Positions 35,491-44,121 of a stretch of 64,000 nucleotides of DNA are shown piece after piece (the stretch's first letter is position 1; each line of letters begins with the position of its first letter). A model generated the notes under the pieces. That model worked only from the letters and a program-made list of their open reading frames with translations, did not search any database and had not been told where the DNA came from. Location: contig JAEYPR010000004.1 of assembly GCA_023410535.1 (NCBI GenBank), positions 1 through 64,000 on the forward strand, given 5' to 3'. The position numbers and the translations under genes were made by a program. The stretch is from Bacillota bacterium. GTDB lineage: Bacteria > Bacillota > UBA4882 > UBA8346.

Positions 35491-37098
35491 ATGTCTGAAA
35501 ACGATTCGTTATTAAACGCTGAAATAGAACGGCGTCGTACCTTTGCGATTATTTCGCATCCTGACGCCGGTAAAACAACGCTTACTGAGAAGTTATTATT
35601 GTACGGCGGCGCGATTCATCTGGCTGGTTCGGTGAAAGCCCGTAAAGCTCAGCGTCATGCCGTCTCCGACTGGATGGAGATTGAAAAACAACGTGGGATC
35701 TCGGTTACCTCAAGTGTCTTACAGTTTGATTATGAAGGCCACCGGATTAATATCTTGGATACTCCGGGTCACCAAGATTTCAGTGAGGACACCTACCGGA
35801 CGTTGATGGCCGCCGATTGCGCCGTGATGTTAATCGACGTCGCCAAGGGCGTTGAAGCCCAGACGATTAAACTGTTTAAAGTCTGTAAGCAACGGGGCAT
35901 CCCCATTTTTACCTTCGTCAATAAATTGGACCGCCATGGCAAGGGCCCGTTTGAGCTGATGGAAGAGATTGAAAAAGTTTTGGGAATCCACTCCTACCCC
36001 ATGAACTGGCCGGTCGGGGTTAGCGGCGAATATCAAGGGGTTTATAACCGGTATAAAGCCCAGGTTGAGCTCTTCGATACTGAGGGCGCCCATGGTCAGT
36101 ATATCGTGCCGTCGACCGTCGGCAGCGTTGACGATCCGGCATTTGGAGAACTGTTGGGAACCGAGGTTCATCAAAACCTGATGAATGATATTGAACTTTT
36201 GGACACGGCCGGTGAGGCGTTTGACCTGACGAAAGTGCTTAGCGGCCAATTGACTCCGATGTTTTTCGGCAGCGCGATGACCAATTTCGGCGTGCGGCCG
36301 TTTCTCGAAGAATTTCTGCGCCTCGCGCCGACGCCCGCGCCGCGGGACAGCAGCGACGGACCGCTTTTCCCTGACGACCAACGTTTCACGGCGTTTGTCT
36401 TTAAGATTCAAGCCAATATGAACCCGGCCCATCGTGACCGGATTGCCTTCGCGCGGATCTGCTCGGGGAAATTCACCCGGGGAATGGAAGTGTACCACAT
36501 CCAGACCGGCAAACCGATCAAACTGGCCCAGCCGCAGCAGTTTATGGCCCAGGAACGGGTAATCATTGAGGAAGCCTTCCCCGGCGATATTGTCGGTTTA
36601 TTTGACCCGGGGGTTTTTGGTATCGGCGATACCTTATGCGCCATGGGCGAAAAGATTAAATTTGAGGATTTCCCGGTTTTTCCACCGGAACAATTCGCCC
36701 GGATCCAACCCAAGGACTCGATGCGCCGGAAACAATTTATCAAAGGCATCACCCAATTGACCCAGGAAGGAGCGGTGCAGTTGTTCCGCCAACCCGATTA
36801 CGGGGTGGAATCATTTGTGGTGGGAGTGGTCGGGAGCTTACAGTTTGAAGTCCTGCAGTACCGGCTGCAAAACGAATATGGCGTCGATATCCTGCTACAA
36901 CACCTGCCGTATACTTTGGCGCGCTGGATTGAGGGAAAAGACGCCGCCAAAATCAATCTCAACGGCGATCTGATGGTACTAGACCGTAATGAAAAACCGG
37001 TGGCCTTATTCCGCAGCGAATGGGCTTTCCAAAATATTGCGCAGAAAAACCCCGCCCTGGAGTTTTTAATGGTGCCGCGACGCGGCGTTGAAGAATAA
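35491..37098 (+). CDS. prfC: Peptide chain release factor 3
   Basis: About 535 residues; GGAGGTTGAC directly precedes the ATG at 35491, so the longer TTG start at 35479 is rejected. GTPase motifs: SHPDAGKTT (G1), DTPGHQDF (G3) and NKLDR (G4). The N-terminal region ERRRTFAIISHPDAGKTTLTEKLLLYGGAIHLAGSVK is diagnostic of RF3, followed by the EF-G-like domain II and a C-terminal domain. It recycles RF1 and RF2 after termination and helps quality control. It is a single gene with a terminator. Confidence 0.95.
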   Translation: MSENDSLLNAEIERRRTFAIISHPDAGKTTLTEKLLLYGGAIHLAGSVKARKAQRHAVSDWMEIEKQRGISVTSSVLQFDYEGHRINILDTPGHQDFSEDTYRTLMAADCAVMLIDVAKGVEAQTIKLFKVCKQRGIPIFTFVNKLDRHGKGPFELMEEIEKVLGIHSYPMNWPVGVSGEYQGVYNRYKAQVELFDTEGAHGQYIVPSTVGSVDDPAFGELLGTEVHQNLMNDIELLDTAGEAFDLTKVLSGQLTPMFFGSAMTNFGVRPFLEEFLRLAPTPAPRDSSDGPLFPDDQRFTAFVFKIQANMNPAHRDRIAFARICSGKFTRGMEVYHIQTGKPIKLAQPQQFMAQERVIIEEAFPGDIVGLFDPGVFGIGDTLCAMGEKIKFEDFPVFPPEQFARIQPKDSMRRKQFIKGITQLTQEGAVQLFRQPDYGVESFVVGVVGSLQFEVLQYRLQNEYGVDILLQHLPYTLARWIEGKDAAKINLNGDLMVLDRNEKPVALFRSEWAFQNIAQKNPALEFLMVPRRGVEE

Positions 37099-37111
37099 AA
37101 AAACAGACGAA

Positions 37112-37142
37112 AGCCGGTTCAGATCTTTGAACCGGCTCTTTA
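37112..37142 (+). terminator. Terminator after prfC
   Basis: AGCCGGTTCA (37112-37121) and TGAACCGGCT (37128-37137) form a 10-bp stem followed by CTTTATTT. A run of A residues upstream gives a possible reverse terminator for the amino-acid importer operon. Confidence 0.8.
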
Positions 37143-37194
37143 TTTCAACATTTTTAAAGACTCGACGTAACCCCGATCGGTGTTGGCTAAGCCT

Positions 37195-37932
37195 TCACGA
37201 AACCCGAACCCGTTGTAAAAACTGTCCGATCCGTTCCGAATGCGCGCGCTCGAAAAACTCCCCCGCGCTCCCTTGCTCGACAATGGAACCGCCATCCATA
37301 AACACGACGCGATTGGCGACTTCCCTGGCAAAGTTCATCTCATGGGTCACCACGACCATCGTCATTCCTTCCTGAGCCAACGACTTCATTACCGCTAAGA
37401 CTTCCCCGACCAACTCCGGATCGAGGGCGGAGGTGGGTTCGTCAAACAAAATCGCCTGCGGTTCCATGGCCAAAGCTCGGGCGATGCCCACCCGTTGTTG
37501 CTGCCCGCCCGACAATTGGGCCGGGTAAAAATGCAAGCGGTCTTGCAAGCCGACCTTTTCCAGAAACGCGCTGCTTTTTTGGAGCGCCTCCGGTTTGGGC
37601 AATCGTTTCACTGTGACCAGACCCTCCAGCACATTCTCCAACGCGGTTTTGTTGCGAAACAGATGATAATGTTGGAACACCATCGCTGTTTTCTGACGCA
37701 AGGCCAGAATCTCCGCTTTGGCGGCTTTGGTCGAATCAACCGTTAAATTGTCAATACGGACAGTGCCTTGATCCGGTTTCTCCAAAAAATTGATACACCG
37801 CAACAAGGTTGATTTCCCCGACCCGCTGGGACCCAAAATCACCACGACTTCACCGGTGTTGACCTTGAGGTCGATTCCCCGCAAAACCTCGGTCCGGCCA
37901 AACGCTTTATGAATATTCCCCAACTCGATCAT
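37195..37932 (-). CDS. Cystine-type amino-acid ABC transporter ATPase
   Basis: A protein of 245 residues. Walker A is GPSGSGKSTLL, the signature is LSGGQQQRVGIARALA, Walker B is AILFDEPTSALDPE, and the switch is VVTHEMNFARE. It belongs to the polar amino-acid (GlnQ/TcyC) subfamily. Its start overlaps the stop of the permease gene by 4 bases. It is the last gene of the SBP-permease-ATPase operon. Confidence 0.92.
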   Translation of the reverse strand: MIELGNIHKAFGRTEVLRGIDLKVNTGEVVVILGPSGSGKSTLLRCINFLEKPDQGTVRIDNLTVDSTKAAKAEILALRQKTAMVFQHYHLFRNKTALENVLEGLVTVKRLPKPEALQKSSAFLEKVGLQDRLHFYPAQLSGGQQQRVGIARALAMEPQAILFDEPTSALDPELVGEVLAVMKSLAQEGMTMVVVTHEMNFAREVANRVVFMDGGSIVEQGSAGEFFERAHSERIGQFLQRVRVS

Positions 37933-38645
37933 ACGGCTTTCGCCCCTTCAAACCGTTTCGCCCGTCGTTCCATCCGCGCCACTATTTGCTCTACCATAAT
38001 ACAGATTACCCAATAAATCAAGGCCACCACAATATAAACCTCAAAAAATTGCAGTCCGCGCGCCCCGATGATTTTCGCTTGACCCATCATCTCGACCACC
38101 GAGATCATAAAGGCCAACGAGGTGTCCTTGATCAAACTGATGAAGGTATTGCCAAAGCTGGGCAAGGCGATGGCCACCGCCTGCGGCAGGATGATCCGGC
38201 GCAACCCTTGCAAAGGCGTCATTCCGATCGACAGGGCCGCTTCCATCTGCCCTTTGTCAATCGCCTCGATCGAAGCCCGAATCGTCTCTGATAGATAAGC
38301 GCCGACATTTAACGTAAAAGCAAAATAGATAAAGACGATGGCTGGAATACCATCGACGTTAATATTCCAGCCATAGTTAAGATGCAGATACTCCAGGATT
38401 TTCGGGATTCCGTAGTAGGCGAGATAGATCTGTACCAACAGCGGCGTGCCGCGGGTAAACGAGATATAAACGGTCGCCAATTGTTTGGCCACGGGAATGC
38501 GGTAGATTCTGACCAATGCGGTGATTAAGCCGACAATCAAGGCCAATCCCATTGCAACTACGGTGATATTTAAGGTCACCGGGACGACCTGCAAAATATC
38601 GGGTATAATCGAAACCATAAACTGAAAATCAAATAAAGGTCTCAT
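37929..38645 (-). CDS. Cystine-type amino-acid ABC transporter permease
   Basis: A protein of 238 residues with five helices. The HisM/TcyB-type pattern is present: TRGTPLLVQIYLAYYGIP, then the EAA loop EAALSIGMTPLQGLRRIILPQAVAIALPSFGN. It is 18 bases after the binding-protein gene and overlaps the ATPase gene. The permease probably acts as a homodimer. Confidence 0.92.
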   Translation of the reverse strand: MRPLFDFQFMVSIIPDILQVVPVTLNITVVAMGLALIVGLITALVRIYRIPVAKQLATVYISFTRGTPLLVQIYLAYYGIPKILEYLHLNYGWNINVDGIPAIVFIYFAFTLNVGAYLSETIRASIEAIDKGQMEAALSIGMTPLQGLRRIILPQAVAIALPSFGNTFISLIKDTSLAFMISVVEMMGQAKIIGARGLQFFEVYIVVALIYWVICIMVEQIVARMERRAKRFEGAKAV

Positions 38646-38663
38646 GACACCTTCCCCAAGAAC

Positions 38664-39440
38664 CTATTTGGTAAAGTCGGCTCCGAACCATTCTTTGGAC
38701 AATTTGACTAAGGTGCCGTCTTTCTTCAAATCAGCCAAGGCTTTATCAAAACTGGCCCGGATCGCTTCGCCCTCTTGGTCTTTGCGGAACACAAAATGGC
38801 TCGGGACTAACGCGATCGGTTTTCCAACGACTTTCACATTGAGGCCCAATTTTTTCACATTGTAACCGACTGTCAAACGTTCGTTGAGCGTTGCATCCAG
38901 TCGTCCGGCCACAATGTCCTGGAGGACGGTGGTCAAATTGCCATCGTAATATTTGATCTCAAACTCTTTTTTGGTGTTGTACTCTTCCAAGATTTTGGTG
39001 TAATTACTGCCGATGCCGGTGCCGACTTTAAATCCCTTCAAATCAGCCAAGCCGTTGATGGTCCCGGTCCGGTCGCCTTTCACAATGATTTGCGCGCCGG
39101 CGATCAAGTAACTGTCGGAGAAGAGATATTTCTTTTCCCGGTCGGGGTTTCTGCTGATTTGGTTGGCAATCAGATCAAACTTTTTGGTCTCGAGACCTAA
39201 AAACATGCTGTCCCAAGGGGTCGGTAAGAATTTCACATCCAAACCCGCTTTTTTGGCAATCGCCTTGACAACATCAATATCATAACCGGTCAAATTGCCT
39301 TTTTCATCAACATAAGTAAATGGAGCGTAGACTCCTTCGGTACCAACTAAAATAGTCTTTTTGGCCGGGGCCGCCAAAACGCTGGCTGTCAATACGAGAC
39401 TTAACGTTGCTAAAACCAATAATAATTTCCAACTTTTCAT
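38664..39440 (-). CDS. Cystine-type amino-acid-binding protein
   Basis: About 258 residues; AAAGGAG sets the start at 39440 (MKSWKLLLVL). The signal peptide ends TASVLA|APAKK with no lipobox. The domain starts VGTEGVYAPFTYVDEKGNLTGYDIDVVKAIAKKAG and continues WDSMFLGLETKKFDLIANQISRNPDREKKYLFS, very like FliY/TcyA cystine-binding proteins. It should capture cystine or a related amino acid outside the inner membrane. A clear promoter lies 31 bases upstream. Confidence 0.88.
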   Translation of the reverse strand: MKSWKLLLVLATLSLVLTASVLAAPAKKTILVGTEGVYAPFTYVDEKGNLTGYDIDVVKAIAKKAGLDVKFLPTPWDSMFLGLETKKFDLIANQISRNPDREKKYLFSDSYLIAGAQIIVKGDRTGTINGLADLKGFKVGTGIGSNYTKILEEYNTKKEFEIKYYDGNLTTVLQDIVAGRLDATLNERLTVGYNVKKLGLNVKVVGKPIALVPSHFVFRKDQEGEAIRASFDKALADLKKDGTLVKLSKEWFGADFTK

Positions 39441-39470
39441 TTGCTCTGCTCCTTTAATTATTTTATTCAT

Positions 39471-39499
39471 ATCATAATAATAGGAATTGTTTTTGTCCA
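39471..39499 (-). promoter_or_regulatory. Promoter of the cystine-type importer
   Basis: On the minus strand TGGACA (39499-39494), a 17-base spacer and TATGAT (39476-39471). The -10 box is about 31 bases from the ATG at 39440. The rest of the gap up to 39799 (about 300 bases) shows no gene or known motif. Confidence 0.65.
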
Positions 39500-39799
39500 G
39501 TTATTTTTGGAATTTTTTATCTTGCCAATCCGCTCGCGGGCGAGCGAAGTTATTCCCCATGATCCGTTTGATTTCATCGTTACATCCTTGTTGCCGGTAA
39601 CTCGTCAGCGCTAATTTGGAATAACGTAATCTGATACAGTATGACAAGTAGTCAAACGATCCCCGCCGGAATTTCCCCTTGTTTGCTTATTCGGATTCAC
39701 GGAGGTTTCCACAGTTTATTTTACAGTTTCGCAACGATTTTCACAAACTAATATTTTACAGCACGCGTTGGCTCGACGCGCAGCCCGCATCCATTTCAA

Positions 39800-40690
39800 T
39801 TACACCCGTTCCGGTGTAAAATCGTCAACAATGACGCCATCAAGCGCCAACGCCACCGGGAAGCTGGTTGCGTTATGACAGGCGGCGTAGGATCCATGTT
39901 GGTCCAATACCAGAATCCCGCCCGCGGCGCCTTGCTCGGTGATTTGGGCAATGGCCGCCCGAGCTGTTTCCTTAACGGAATGTCCCTGCTCCAATTGATC
40001 GATTACCCAACCGGCAATGTGCTTGCGAATAAAAGCCTCTCCCAAGCCGGTGCAGACGACCGCACCCAGCCGGTTCGCATAAATTCCACCGCCGATCACG
40101 CCGGTGTCCCCGATCCGGCCCGGCAATTTTAAAAAGGATCCTCCGGTACTGGAAGCCGCCGCCAAACGACCATTGTCCAACGCGACACACCCAACCGTGT
40201 CACATGCCTTCGGTAGACCGGTGAACAAACTATAGTCCGGCTCCCGGCCGGCTTGCCGTTCCCGCATCGCCGCTTCCCAAGCCGCCTGCTGAAGCTCCAC
40301 GACCGGATCATAATCGGCAAACCCCATGTTGCGCGCAAATCGCAGTGCGCCGTTCCCGGCCAATAAAACATGGCTGGTTTTCTCCAAAACTTGACGCGCC
40401 ACGGAAACCGGATTCCGCACGCGTTGCAGCGCCGCGACCGCGCCGCAGCGTCCCGTGGCCCCGTCAATGATGGCCGCATCCATTTCGACTTCCCCGTCGT
40501 GATTAAGGACGGACCCATAACCGGCGTTAAACAACGGATCATCTTCCAGCCGGATGACCGTCGCTTCCACCGCGGCGAGCAACCCCGCCGCGCTTTGATA
40601 ACTGCCGATCAACGCCGCTTGTTGTAAAGCGGTCAAATATTGCGGTTCGCAACTGGTTTCCACACTGCCGTGGGCTAAAATAATCTTCAT
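39800..40690 (-). CDS. Isoaspartyl peptidase / L-asparaginase (Ntn hydrolase)
   Basis: About 296 residues starting at the ATG at 40690 (MKIILAHGSVE). It belongs to asparaginase family 2: DPLFNAGYGSVLNHDGEVEMDAAIIDG is the conserved N-terminal segment, and CDTVGCVALD contains the threonine (Thr165) that becomes the new N-terminus after self-cleavage. GDTGVIGGGIYANRLGAV follows. It removes isoaspartyl residues or hydrolyses asparagine in the cytoplasm. The ribosome site is weak (GAAAGAAG). The N-terminal HGS is usual for the family (HGGA in many), so the variation is minor. Confidence 0.88.
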   Translation of the reverse strand: MKIILAHGSVETSCEPQYLTALQQAALIGSYQSAAGLLAAVEATVIRLEDDPLFNAGYGSVLNHDGEVEMDAAIIDGATGRCGAVAALQRVRNPVSVARQVLEKTSHVLLAGNGALRFARNMGFADYDPVVELQQAAWEAAMRERQAGREPDYSLFTGLPKACDTVGCVALDNGRLAAASSTGGSFLKLPGRIGDTGVIGGGIYANRLGAVVCTGLGEAFIRKHIAGWVIDQLEQGHSVKETARAAIAQITEQGAAGGILVLDQHGSYAACHNATSFPVALALDGVIVDDFTPERV

Positions 40691-40785
40691 CGATGGAGTC
40701 TTCTTTCTATATCTATCGCACAAAATATCGTAGTAAGAATAGCAAAACCAATGGGGATAGTCAACCGTGGAATCGCTCCCAAAAC

Positions 40786-41463
40786 TTACATACCGAGATA
40801 CTTCAATGCCGAATTGGCTTGCAAGGCCGTTAGCAGTTCCGCCATTGTCCGCACCGGCGCGGCCACTGTGATCCCGCCTTGGGCTAAATCCTCCCGCTCG
40901 TGAAAGTCGGAGCCGGAGATCATCAACAGTTGATTGGTTTTTGCAAAACGGTAGGCCAGTTGATTGTGGGAATCATGGCGTTGATTGCCGTTAAAAATCT
41001 CCACTCCGTCGATGAGGGCCGGATCGGCCGGGATCATGCCCGCCCGGAACGGATGGGCCTGATAAATAAGGATATTCTGTTGCCGGTGCCTGGTGATTTG
41101 ATAAAACTGCGCTAAACTGAGTTGGTATAGATTAGGATGCTCTTTTAAGAAGCTTTCTTCAAAACCGTATACCAAATAATCGTTGTCATTTTCGGTAAAA
41201 CGAAGTTCCATCCCGTACAGTACGGTCAAGCCGGTCGCCGCCGCGGCTTTCAGCGCTTCCCTGTATCCTTGCAAGTACCGGTCGACCGCCTGTTCCCAGG
41301 TCAGACCGGCCGGTTGGCGGACGAAAAAACCGCGGTAAAAATGGTCGGTGATCACGATCGCTTGGTAACCCGCCTGGTGGTATAGGCGGACCACTTCCGC
41401 GGCGGGCGTTTTAGCACAGGAACTAATCTCTTCGGTATGAACATGCAGATCGATTTTGTACAA
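40786..41463 (-). CDS. PHP-domain metal-dependent phosphoesterase
   Basis: A protein of 225 residues. The PHP signature is DLHVHTEEISSC at the N-terminus (His-x-His), then VITDHFYRG, a later histidine in YQAHPFR, and SGSDFHERED near the end, giving the metal cluster. Relatives are histidinol phosphatases and 3',5'-nucleotide phosphatases. No pathway neighbour helps to choose. Confidence 0.85.
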   Translation of the reverse strand: MYKIDLHVHTEEISSCAKTPAAEVVRLYHQAGYQAIVITDHFYRGFFVRQPAGLTWEQAVDRYLQGYREALKAAAATGLTVLYGMELRFTENDNDYLVYGFEESFLKEHPNLYQLSLAQFYQITRHRQQNILIYQAHPFRAGMIPADPALIDGVEIFNGNQRHDSHNQLAYRFAKTNQLLMISGSDFHEREDLAQGGITVAAPVRTMAELLTALQANSALKYLGM

Positions 41464-41779
41464 AAAATATCATCCTCCGCTATTATCCCAAATCCGGACG
41501 AACGCAGACAGCGTGCTGATGGCCGCAAAAACTTTTACTTGCACTTCTTTCCCTATTTTTCGGGGGATCCCTTCCGCCACGGCGATTTATGATTGAAATT
41601 TAACAATCGACCCCGGTAGACCGGGTCAAAATAAACTAAATTTTTAAAAACTACGGTGGAAACGGCGATTAAAGGGAATAATGAAACTGCGGAAACGATG
41701 CATACTATCGGAGATAGCCATAATTTCACCTGATAAAACCGTCTAGTTTCGTTGGAACCAAAAGGAGGTTAATTCGCTC
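41464..41779. other. Intergenic region upstream of glgP
   Basis: About 316 bases without a gene, between the divergent PHP gene and glgP. The stem GACCCCGG/CCGGGTC (41609-41627, loop TAGA, one bulge) is not followed by a T-run. AAAGGAGG before the GTG at 41780 is the glgP ribosome site. No known riboswitch was recognised. Confidence 0.45.
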
Positions 41780-43507
41780 GTGAACCTGCATTCCAAACTG
41801 CCCCACGTCGCTTACTTCTGCATGGAGTATGGTTTGAATGAGAATTTTAAGATTTATGCCGGCGGGTTGGGAATCTTAGCCGGAGATCTTTTAAAAGCCG
41901 CTTATGACGGCCAATATCCCTTAGTCGGAGTCGGCATGCTTTGGAGTCAAGGCTATACCAATCAATACGTCGATGACGACGGCAAAACCTATGATTGTTA
42001 TCCGCTGCACAACTACGAGCAGTATCTGGAAGATACCGGCGTAACGGTCAAAGTGCGGATCCGCGGCCGCCAAGTCGCCTGTAAGGTATGGAAATGCGTT
42101 CAATTTCAGAATGCGCCGCTCTTTTTGCTCGACACCAATCTGCCCGAGAACCAGGATTGTTTAATCACCGGACAGTTATACGGTTGGTTTTCCGAGGAAC
42201 GCATCGCCCAAGAGATGGTGCTGGGCATCGGCGGTGTGCGGGCGCTGCAAGCTTTGGGAATAGCCGTCGACGTTTATCATTTCAACGACAGCCATCCGGT
42301 CTTGGCGGGCATTGAGTTGATCCGGCAAAAGATGGACCGGGACGGATTGAGTTTTGACGAAGCTTGGGCCCGAACCCGGAAACAAATCGTCTTTACCACC
42401 CATACTCCCGTCAAAGAAGGCAATGAATACCATGACCACGAACTACTTATTTATATGGGCGCCTATAACGGACTGACCCACGGCCAGATGCTCCGTTTGG
42501 GGGGCGACCCCTTCGGCATGACCGTCGCCGGATTGCGCCTCTCCCGCAAGGCCAACGCCGTGGCAGAACTGCATGGCGTCACCGCCCGGAAGATGTGGAG
42601 CGGCGTTGCGGGCGCTTCCGAAATCATCGCCGTCACCAACGGCGTCCACAATGGGACTTGGCAGGACCACCGCATGATGCGCGCCTTCCAGCGCAACGGC
42701 GATCTTTGGACCGCTCACCTGCAGGCCAAGACGGAAATGCTCACCGAGATCGAAATGCTAACCGGAGTCCGTTTGGACCCGGAAATCCTGACAATCGGTT
42801 TTGCGCGACGGGCCGCGCCCTATAAACGCAGTGACTTAATCTTCTCCCGCCCCGACTTGATCATGCCCTTACTGGAGACCGGCAAGATCCAACTGCTCTT
42901 TTCCGGCAAAGCCCATCCCTACGATCAAGTCGGCAAAAAAATCATCTCCAACTTGTTTCAGATGGCCCAGGCATTCCCGGAAAGCATTGTTTTCTTGCAA
43001 AACTACGATATGAAGATCGGCAAGATTTTGACCCGCGGCTGCGACATCTGGTTGAACAATCCGCGCCGCCCCATGGAAGCCAGCGGTACTTCCGGTATGA
43101 AAGCCGCCATGAACGGCGTGCTGAACTTCAGCGTGCTTGACGGTTGGTGGCCGGAAGGGTGTATTCACGGCGTCACCGGGTGGCAAATCGGCGGCGGGTA
43201 CGAGGGCGAAGACCAAGACGAGGTCGACGCCCAAAGCCTTTATCAGGTCTTACTCGATGAAGTCCTGCCAACCTTTTATGAGGATCGGCCCAAATGGGTC
43301 CAGATGATGCATGAGAGCATCAAAATGTCTTATTGGCAGTTCTCCGCGGCCCGGATGATTCAGGACTATTTTCAGTTGCTTTACGAAAAAGAGCGTCCCC
43401 GGACCGGCTCCGTCATTACTGCTCCGGACCGACATCCGTCCTACCGGGTTACGGCCAAACCCTCCGGAAAGAAGTACGCCCGGAAAAAAGCCCTTTGCAA
43501 AGTCTAA
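41780..43507 (+). CDS. glgP: Alpha-glucan (glycogen) phosphorylase, short form
   Basis: A protein of 575 residues starting at GTG after AAAGGAGG. It is the short GT35 form (long forms exceed 800). The N-terminus has AYFCMEYGLNENFKIYAGGLGILAGD, typical of this form. The phosphate/PLP site is near EASGTSGMKAAMNG with the PLP lysine at about 441; RRAAPYKRSDLIF is another core motif. It releases glucose 1-phosphate from glycogen or maltodextrin. It stands alone, not in a glg cluster. A terminator and a minisatellite follow. Confidence 0.93.
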   Translation: MNLHSKLPHVAYFCMEYGLNENFKIYAGGLGILAGDLLKAAYDGQYPLVGVGMLWSQGYTNQYVDDDGKTYDCYPLHNYEQYLEDTGVTVKVRIRGRQVACKVWKCVQFQNAPLFLLDTNLPENQDCLITGQLYGWFSEERIAQEMVLGIGGVRALQALGIAVDVYHFNDSHPVLAGIELIRQKMDRDGLSFDEAWARTRKQIVFTTHTPVKEGNEYHDHELLIYMGAYNGLTHGQMLRLGGDPFGMTVAGLRLSRKANAVAELHGVTARKMWSGVAGASEIIAVTNGVHNGTWQDHRMMRAFQRNGDLWTAHLQAKTEMLTEIEMLTGVRLDPEILTIGFARRAAPYKRSDLIFSRPDLIMPLLETGKIQLLFSGKAHPYDQVGKKIISNLFQMAQAFPESIVFLQNYDMKIGKILTRGCDIWLNNPRRPMEASGTSGMKAAMNGVLNFSVLDGWWPEGCIHGVTGWQIGGGYEGEDQDEVDAQSLYQVLLDEVLPTFYEDRPKWVQMMHESIKMSYWQFSAARMIQDYFQLLYEKERPRTGSVITAPDRHPSYRVTAKPSGKKYARKKALCKV

Positions 43508-43511
43508 AACC

Positions 43512-43561
43512 AACGGGAGTGTCGCGCTACGAACTGTCAGACCGTGCCGGCACTCTTTTTT
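43512..43561 (+). terminator. Terminator after glgP
   Basis: GGGAGTGTCG (from 43515) pairs with CGGCACTC (43547-43554) and runs into TTTTTT. Confidence 0.6.
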
Positions 43562-43566
43562 CATGC

Positions 43567-43789
43567 GCATCCTCGCTCAACGACTGCGCATCCTCGCTCA
43601 ACGACTGCGCATCCTAGCTCAAAGACTGCGCATCCTAGCTCAAAGACTGCGCATCCTCGCTCAACGACTGCGCATCCTCGCTCAACGACTGTGCATCCTT
43701 GCTCAACGACTGTGCATCCTTGCTCAACGACTGTGCATCCTTGCTCAACGACTGCGCATCCTTGCTCAACAACTGCGCATCCTTGCTCA
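43567..43789. repeat. 21-bp minisatellite, ten full units plus a partial one
   Basis: Units start with GCATCC at 43567, 43588, 43609, 43630, 43651, 43672, 43693, 43714, 43735, 43756, with a partial one at 43777. Each is 21 bases (GCATCCTCGCTCAACGACT plus two). Variants come in blocks: CCTCG, CCTAG (units 3-4), CCTCG, then CCTTG, suggesting stepwise duplication. The unit length is a multiple of three, giving heptads on both strands (RILAQRL on plus, SKDAQSL on minus). Confidence 0.9.
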
Positions 43790-43988
43790 TCTCCGCCAAG
43801 CCGTAAACGACCTGGCTAGGTAATAAACCCTTCCAAAGCCCCTTCAGGGCTCCGTGATACTTCGAAGCACGACCCAGCTTTAGCCCAATGTCATCAGGAT
43901 AATCATCGTTAACTGCAATATTGTTCAAGCGATTGTCGAAATGGACTTCAGCGTCCAAGACTTTACTTCTGGGCGCTGATCCAACCAT
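43635..43988 (-). pseudogene. Doubtful reading frame over repeat D and the minisatellite
   Basis: A 117-codon frame (MVGSAPRSKVLDAEVHF...) runs through repeat D (LGRASKYHGALKGLWKGL) into SKDAQSL heptads and stops at a TAG made by the CCTAG variant of units 3-4. Beyond that stop the same heptads continue in frame. There is no ribosome site before the ATG, which lies in TTTTAAATG, and the terminator at 44024-44080 separates it from the cys operon. It may be a decayed coiled-coil gene or chance; translation is doubtful. Confidence 0.3.
43797..43890 (-). repeat. Dispersed repeat, copy D (inverted)
   Basis: Read on the minus strand: GGGCTAAAGCTGGGT, TGCTTCGAAG, GAGCCCTGAAGGGGCTT, then CCTAGCCAGGTCGTTTACGG. 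It matches copy B from CTGGGT to GTTTACGG but lacks stems one and two. The fourth stem is kept with a changed loop (TGAA for TGGA). It directly abuts the minisatellite. Confidence 0.75.
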
Positions 43989-44023
43989 TTAAAACGAGCC
44001 GATTGATGCGCATTGCTTTTACA

Positions 44024-44080
44024 TAACAAAAAAGCGGTTGCGGCGTGATCTGACCTGAGTGTCACCTGCAACAGCTTTTC
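44024..44080 (-). terminator. Terminator of the sulfate assimilation operon
   Basis: AAAAGCGGTTGC (44030-44041) pairs with GCAACAGCTTTT (44068-44079) with one mismatch, and GTGA/TCAC extends the stem. On the minus strand it runs into TTTTTTGTT. Confidence 0.7.
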
Positions 44081-44121
44081 GTTTTTGGGGCCATGCTGAC
44101 CGATTTCGGCTCGTTGCCGCC

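Noticed and set aside
43567..43789. CRISPR-like array
   Set aside because: Units are contiguous 21-bp tandem copies with no spacers and no cas genes nearby.
43544..43823. Plus-strand frames over the minisatellite
   Set aside because: The open frames are a direct result of the 21-bp unit; no ribosome site is seen and they overlap the glgP terminator.
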